The position numbers and the translations under genes are program-made. A stretch of DNA of 64,000 nt from Alkalihalophilus pseudofirmus. Its GTDB lineage: Bacteria > Bacillota > Bacilli > Bacillales > Bacillaceae_D. The DNA lies in contig NZ_CP117835.1 in the NCBI RefSeq assembly GCF_029094545.1, forward strand, positions 1,158,001-1,222,000, in the 5' to 3' direction. The notes under the pieces are model-generated. The model saw only the letters and a list, made by a program, of their open reading frames with translations. It did not search any database and was not told where the DNA came from. Shown piece after piece: positions 60,928 through 64,000 of this stretch (the first letter of the stretch is position 1; each line of letters opens with the position of its first letter).

Positions 60928-62223
60928 ATGAAAGGGGTATTTGAACGGTTTGATTTAGATGGTCACGATACGACCATCAAGCGAGAGGTGACAGCAGGAC
61001 TTGTTTCCTTTTTGACGATTGTTTATATCGTTGCTGTCAACGGCGTCATTTTGGCTGACGCAGGAATTCCATTAGAGGCTGCCATTGTGGCTACCATTGT
61101 CACATCACTAGTAGGCTGTATTTTAATGGGCTTTTGGAGCAATGCACCGATCATCTTGGTGCCAGGTATGGGCGTTAATGCCTTGTTTACCTATACGTTT
61201 GTCCATGCATTGGGACTGACTTGGCAAGAAGCACTTGCAGCTGTATTTGTGTCAGGATTGATTTTTATTGCGATAGCTTTTACAAAGCTTGCACCTATTT
61301 TAAGTGCTGCAATTCCTCAATCATTAAAAGATGCGATTACAGTCGGTATAGGATTATTTTTAACCTTTATCGGACTGCAGAAAGGCGGATTGATCCAAGC
61401 AAATGAAGAGACCTTTATCCAGGTAGCACACTTAGGCGACCCGCTGCCGTTTGCAACGATTCTCACATTGCTCATAGCAGTCGTCTTATTCATTCGCAAT
61501 GTGCCTGGGAATTTCTTGATTACGATGGTGGCAGGAACGATTCTTGCTGTCTTTATCGGCGTAAAGCCGAGCCAAGGTACATCAGAAGGTTTCTCTCTAG
61601 CTAGTTATGGATCGTTATTCGGAGAATTATCCTTTGGCGGTATTGCTACTCTTGCCTTTTGGATAGCTGTATTTTCAATGACTATGGTATTAGTATTTGA
61701 AAATCTCGGGCTGATTCATGGTCACTTGCAAATGACAGGGCATCCTGAGAAAGGTAATAAAGCATTAAGAGCGAACGCATTTTCTGCATTATCCTCTGGT
61801 ATCTTTGGTACAAGTCCAACAGTTGCTACAGTCGAGACTGCAGCGGGGATTTCAGCAGGAGGGAGAACTGGCTTGACCGCTATTGTGACAGGATTGTTAT
61901 TTGGGGTTACGTTATTTATGATTCCTCTTATAACGGCGGTGCCTGATAGTGCAATTGCCCCTATCTTACTTGTCGTTGGCGGATTGATGGTACAAAACAT
62001 TAAGTCAATTCCGTTTCATGATTTCTCAGAAGGGTTTCCGGCCTTTTTAGTGCTGGCGCTGATTCCTTTAACATATAGCATTGCTGAAGGCATGGCATTT
62101 GGATTTATTGCTTATCCAATTTTAAAAATGGCGATCGGAAAAGCAAAAGAAGTCCCTGTACCGTTGTACTTCATTGCGAGTTTGTTTTTAGTTCACATGA
62201 TCCTTCATTCAGTAGGGGGATAA
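60928..62223 (+). CDS. pbuG: NCS2/AzgA purine permease, PbuG-like
   Basis: Hypoxanthine/guanine permease of the AzgA-like branch, about 431 aa from ATG 60928 (ATG 60919 also possible). Seen: PGMGVNALFTYTFVHALGLTW (split; about 76-96), GTSPTVATVETAAGI (about 290-304). About 12-14 helices. No purine riboswitch was found upstream, unlike the B. subtilis pbuG. A terminator follows at 62228. Takes up nucleobases. Confidence 0.87.
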   Translation: MKGVFERFDLDGHDTTIKREVTAGLVSFLTIVYIVAVNGVILADAGIPLEAAIVATIVTSLVGCILMGFWSNAPIILVPGMGVNALFTYTFVHALGLTWQEALAAVFVSGLIFIAIAFTKLAPILSAAIPQSLKDAITVGIGLFLTFIGLQKGGLIQANEETFIQVAHLGDPLPFATILTLLIAVVLFIRNVPGNFLITMVAGTILAVFIGVKPSQGTSEGFSLASYGSLFGELSFGGIATLAFWIAVFSMTMVLVFENLGLIHGHLQMTGHPEKGNKALRANAFSALSSGIFGTSPTVATVETAAGISAGGRTGLTAIVTGLLFGVTLFMIPLITAVPDSAIAPILLVVGGLMVQNIKSIPFHDFSEGFPAFLVLALIPLTYSIAEGMAFGFIAYPILKMAIGKAKEVPVPLYFIASLFLVHMILHSVGG

Positions 62224-62227
62224 AAGA

Positions 62228-62262
62228 AGAAGCTGGTTCCTAAATCCGGAACTGGCTTTTTT
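62228..62262 (+). terminator. Terminator after pbuG
   Basis: Stem AAGC-GGTTCC / GGAAC-GCTT with a TAAATCC loop and a T run. Confidence 0.8.
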
Positions 62263-62310
62263 GATATGAGTAAATTAAACTTGTTGTAATAAAAAGCAGG
62301 GGGAAGATGA

Positions 62311-62820
62311 ATGAATAGGTGTAAATGGGCAAAGGATGATCCGTTGATGATCGATTATCATGACCATGAATGGGGACGTATAATAAGAGAGAACGAATTA
62401 TTGTTTGAAGCTCTGAGCCTTGAAGTCTTTCAAGCAGGCCTCAGCTGGAGAACGGTATTACATAAGCGTGAGCGGTTCCGAATCCAATTTCATAGCTTTA
62501 ACATCGAAAAGGTTGCTTCTATGACTCCCGTTGATGTGGACAGGCTGCTTAATGATGCAACGATCATTAGGCACAGAAGGAAGATAGAAGCGACAATTGT
62601 AAATGCAGAGATTCTATGTAACCTTTTAGAAGAAGAAAATAGTTTCTATGAGTGGATTCAGAAGCTGCCGAAAGAAAAGGAAGCAGCTTGTAAGGCATTA
62701 AGCAAGCTATTCAAGCATGTGGGTCCCACGACAGCAGAAAGTTTTTTTATGGCAATAGGGTATTTTAAGCCCGTTCATGACACAGACTGTTTTCTGCATC
62801 AAAAAGGGAGCATGGTTTAA
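62311..62820 (+). CDS. tag: DNA-3-methyladenine glycosylase I (Tag)
   Basis: Base-excision repair glycosylase that removes 3-methyladenine. 169 aa. Zinc-site residues match E. coli Tag: C4, H17, H156 and C160 (HDTDC). The VFQAGLSWRTVL segment (about 40-51) and HRRKIEATIVNA (about 90-101) are conserved. Somewhat shorter than the usual ~185. GGGGGAAGATG precedes the ATG. The last codons form part of the terminator arm. Confidence 0.93.
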   Translation: MNRCKWAKDDPLMIDYHDHEWGRIIRENELLFEALSLEVFQAGLSWRTVLHKRERFRIQFHSFNIEKVASMTPVDVDRLLNDATIIRHRRKIEATIVNAEILCNLLEEENSFYEWIQKLPKEKEAACKALSKLFKHVGPTTAESFFMAIGYFKPVHDTDCFLHQKGSMV

Positions 62821-62841
62821 GTTAATAAACCATGCTCCCTT
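62803..62841. terminator. Bidirectional terminator between tag and gerC
   Basis: Stem AGGGAGCATGGTTTA / TAAACCATGCTCCCT with a short AGTTAA-type loop. The left arm includes the last codons and stop of tag; the gerC stop is 4 bp beyond. Confidence 0.92.
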
Positions 62842-62844
62842 ATA

Positions 62845-63921
62845 TTATTCTCTCACTCCTGTTTCTGTAATAACGACTTCAGCTTTCACATTAATGTTGG
62901 CGTTAGGATAATAACTTTCCCATTCCTCTAAGTTAAAGTGATAGGTTTTTCCCTTCACTCGACTCCCCATTCCGATCGGATCTATATTATTTTCTTGAAA
63001 TAAAGAGATAAGCCGGCTGGCATCTGATTCAAGCTTTTCAGTTACTTTCACGGTAATCTCCTTTAATTTTTCTGGGCTAATTTCTTCACCTGAATATTCA
63101 TTAACTTTTCCTTTGAATTTTATAAGGAGATCGATATCAGGCGTGTTCGTCCCTTTTTCAATGGTATATTTAGTTTTTGAATGAATATTTCTTAACACAG
63201 CAAATTCATTTTTCTCACCCAGCTCAATTTCATAAGTGCCATTTGCAAAAGGTTCTAACAATATTTTCATTACAAAGGAATCAGTTAAATTAAGTTTACC
63301 TACATAACGATCCCCTTTAAATAAGGCAACACCGTCTACTTGCAGATGTTCTTCTGACTGTTTAAGATAAGGCATAAACGGATCTCTTCCATCTTCATAA
63401 TAATACTTCATAAACAAATGGAAGTTTGCCTGAGGTATATTTTGTCTTTCCATATTTTGTTCAATTAACTCAGCAATATACGATGCCACTTCCATTTCAA
63501 GGGGATACGTGGTTTCTAAAATTTCTTTTGTTGAGCCTGCCGTTAAAGCAACGAAGTTTCTCATTCCAATCGTAGCATCGCGGGAAAAGGTATCAAGAAT
63601 AGGCATGATTCCCGTCTTCTCTGCGAGTTCTTCATTAAATAAGATGGTTGTTATCTTGCCGCTGTGAAGAGGTCTAGAGGCTTGGGCGTTTAATTCGAGC
63701 CTTGCATCACGGCTCGTCTTCGCTACAGCTGAAATGATTTCACTTTCTATTGCACCCTCCATATTATAGACGGGTAAGCTGACCGTCCCTTCAACCCGGT
63801 CTTCGTCATAATAATCATAACCAATTGAATGAATCAGCTGAACTTCATCTAAAATCATAGTTTGTACACATCCATTTAAAAACAGAATACTTAAACACAT
63901 AATTAGTACTAATCTTTTCAT
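62845..63921 (-). CDS. Ger(x)C-family spore germination lipoprotein
   Basis: Lipoprotein component of a GerA-type nutrient germinant receptor in the spore inner membrane. 358 aa. Lipobox LFLNGC with C18. IHSIGYDYYDEDRVEGTV near the N-terminus, LHSGKITTILF (about 86-96) and the C-terminal ITVKVTEKLESDASRLI are typical of GerC proteins. AAGGAGG lies upstream of the ATG (63936-63942 on the minus strand). The preceding gene overlaps by ATGA. It is the last gene of the operon. Confidence 0.88.
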   Translation of the reverse strand: MKRLVLIMCLSILFLNGCVQTMILDEVQLIHSIGYDYYDEDRVEGTVSLPVYNMEGAIESEIISAVAKTSRDARLELNAQASRPLHSGKITTILFNEELAEKTGIMPILDTFSRDATIGMRNFVALTAGSTKEILETTYPLEMEVASYIAELIEQNMERQNIPQANFHLFMKYYYEDGRDPFMPYLKQSEEHLQVDGVALFKGDRYVGKLNLTDSFVMKILLEPFANGTYEIELGEKNEFAVLRNIHSKTKYTIEKGTNTPDIDLLIKFKGKVNEYSGEEISPEKLKEITVKVTEKLESDASRLISLFQENNIDPIGMGSRVKGKTYHFNLEEWESYYPNANINVKAEVVITETGVRE

Positions 63922-64000
63922 TTTCTAAGTTTCCTCCTTAACGTTAATATGAGGAATAGGAAGGGGATGTATAAGTAGACAATATAAGTCCCAGTGAAAG
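63918..64000 (-). CDS. Partial GerB-family germination permease (C-terminal end only)
   Basis: Runs off the right edge. The last 26 residues read FTGTYIVYLYIPFLFLIL, then TLRRKLRK, a final membrane helix and basic tail typical of GerAB/GerKB-type APC permeases. The stop TGA overlaps the gerC ATG (ATGA), supporting a coupled gerA-gerB-gerC operon extending beyond the window. Confidence 0.65.
   Translation of the reverse strand, partial: FTGTYIVYLYIPFLFLILTLRRKLRK

Overview
The window looks like the chromosome of an endospore-forming, low-GC member of the Bacillaceae, probably from the alkaliphilic or halotolerant side of the family. Supporting signs are strong GGAGG-type ribosome binding sites, frequent GTG and TTG starts, spore germination genes (a SpoVAF/GerA-type protein and a GerB-GerC pair at the right edge), an NhaC sodium/proton antiporter, and gene order recalling the Bacillus subtilis yqf-yqg region (zur, yqfW, yqfX, ispG, yqfZ; then sodA, yqgE, pbpA; then rpmG, yqgN, gluP, yqgQ, glcK, yqgU).

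Layout. 0-3.7 kb: zinc uptake operon with one ATPase, two paralogous permeases and the Zur repressor, interrupted by two small repeat elements. 3.8-13 kb: housekeeping and envelope genes (DUF1540, YqfW, YqfX, IspG, YqfZ, an MFS pump, YpuA, NfeD, a DUF1189 protein, a Na/Pi cotransporter with a PhoU tail) plus an untracked 37-residue ORF. 13.3-13.75 kb: five tRNAs (Asn, Met, His, Ile-CAU, Ser). 14-21 kb: uppP, sodA, yqgE, a probable 6S RNA, pbpA, yqzC and yqzD. 21.2-27.8 kb: a polyglucan/glycan operon made of a DUF4912 regulator-like protein, a GH57-GT4 fusion, a nucleotidyltransferase fused to a degenerate phosphomannomutase, and a lone GH15 N-terminal domain. 27.9-30.7 kb: rpmG, 5-formyl-THF cyclo-ligase, DUF92 and ThiF. 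30.7-31.6 kb: non-coding repeat block.

31.6-43.5 kb: nhaC, a HAD phosphatase, rhomboid protease GluP, SpoVAF-like protein, YueI-like protein, YqgQ, glucokinase, aspartase and the YqgU lipoprotein. 43.5-47.4 kb: TPP riboswitch followed by thiE-thiS-thiG-thiO-thiD; the ThiF-like activator that ThiS needs is encoded 14 kb upstream. 47.5-50.8 kb: FetAB exporter, an anchored unknown protein, and an in-frame fusion of a DUF1385 membrane protein with a thiamine-binding YqgV domain. 50.9-64 kb: yjcF-G-H, YutG/PgpA, a large repeat block, fumC, NupC, a YtrA-type GntR/ABC operon with a visible operator, msrA-msrB, a PbuG-type purine permease, Tag, and the end of a GerB-GerC operon.

The most distinctive unexplained signals are non-coding. 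Two intergenic arrays (about 13.84-14.02 and 30.80-31.01 kb) carry a CGCAAT-like motif every 21 bp, and both break to 19 bp at the same unit. A repeat family (15.9 and 31.1-31.4 kb) carries hairpins with a conserved AAAAAGC loop and covarying stems. The glycan operon and the DUF1385-YqgV fusion are the most unusual protein-coding arrangements. All functional calls are from reading motifs and gene order; no database search was run.
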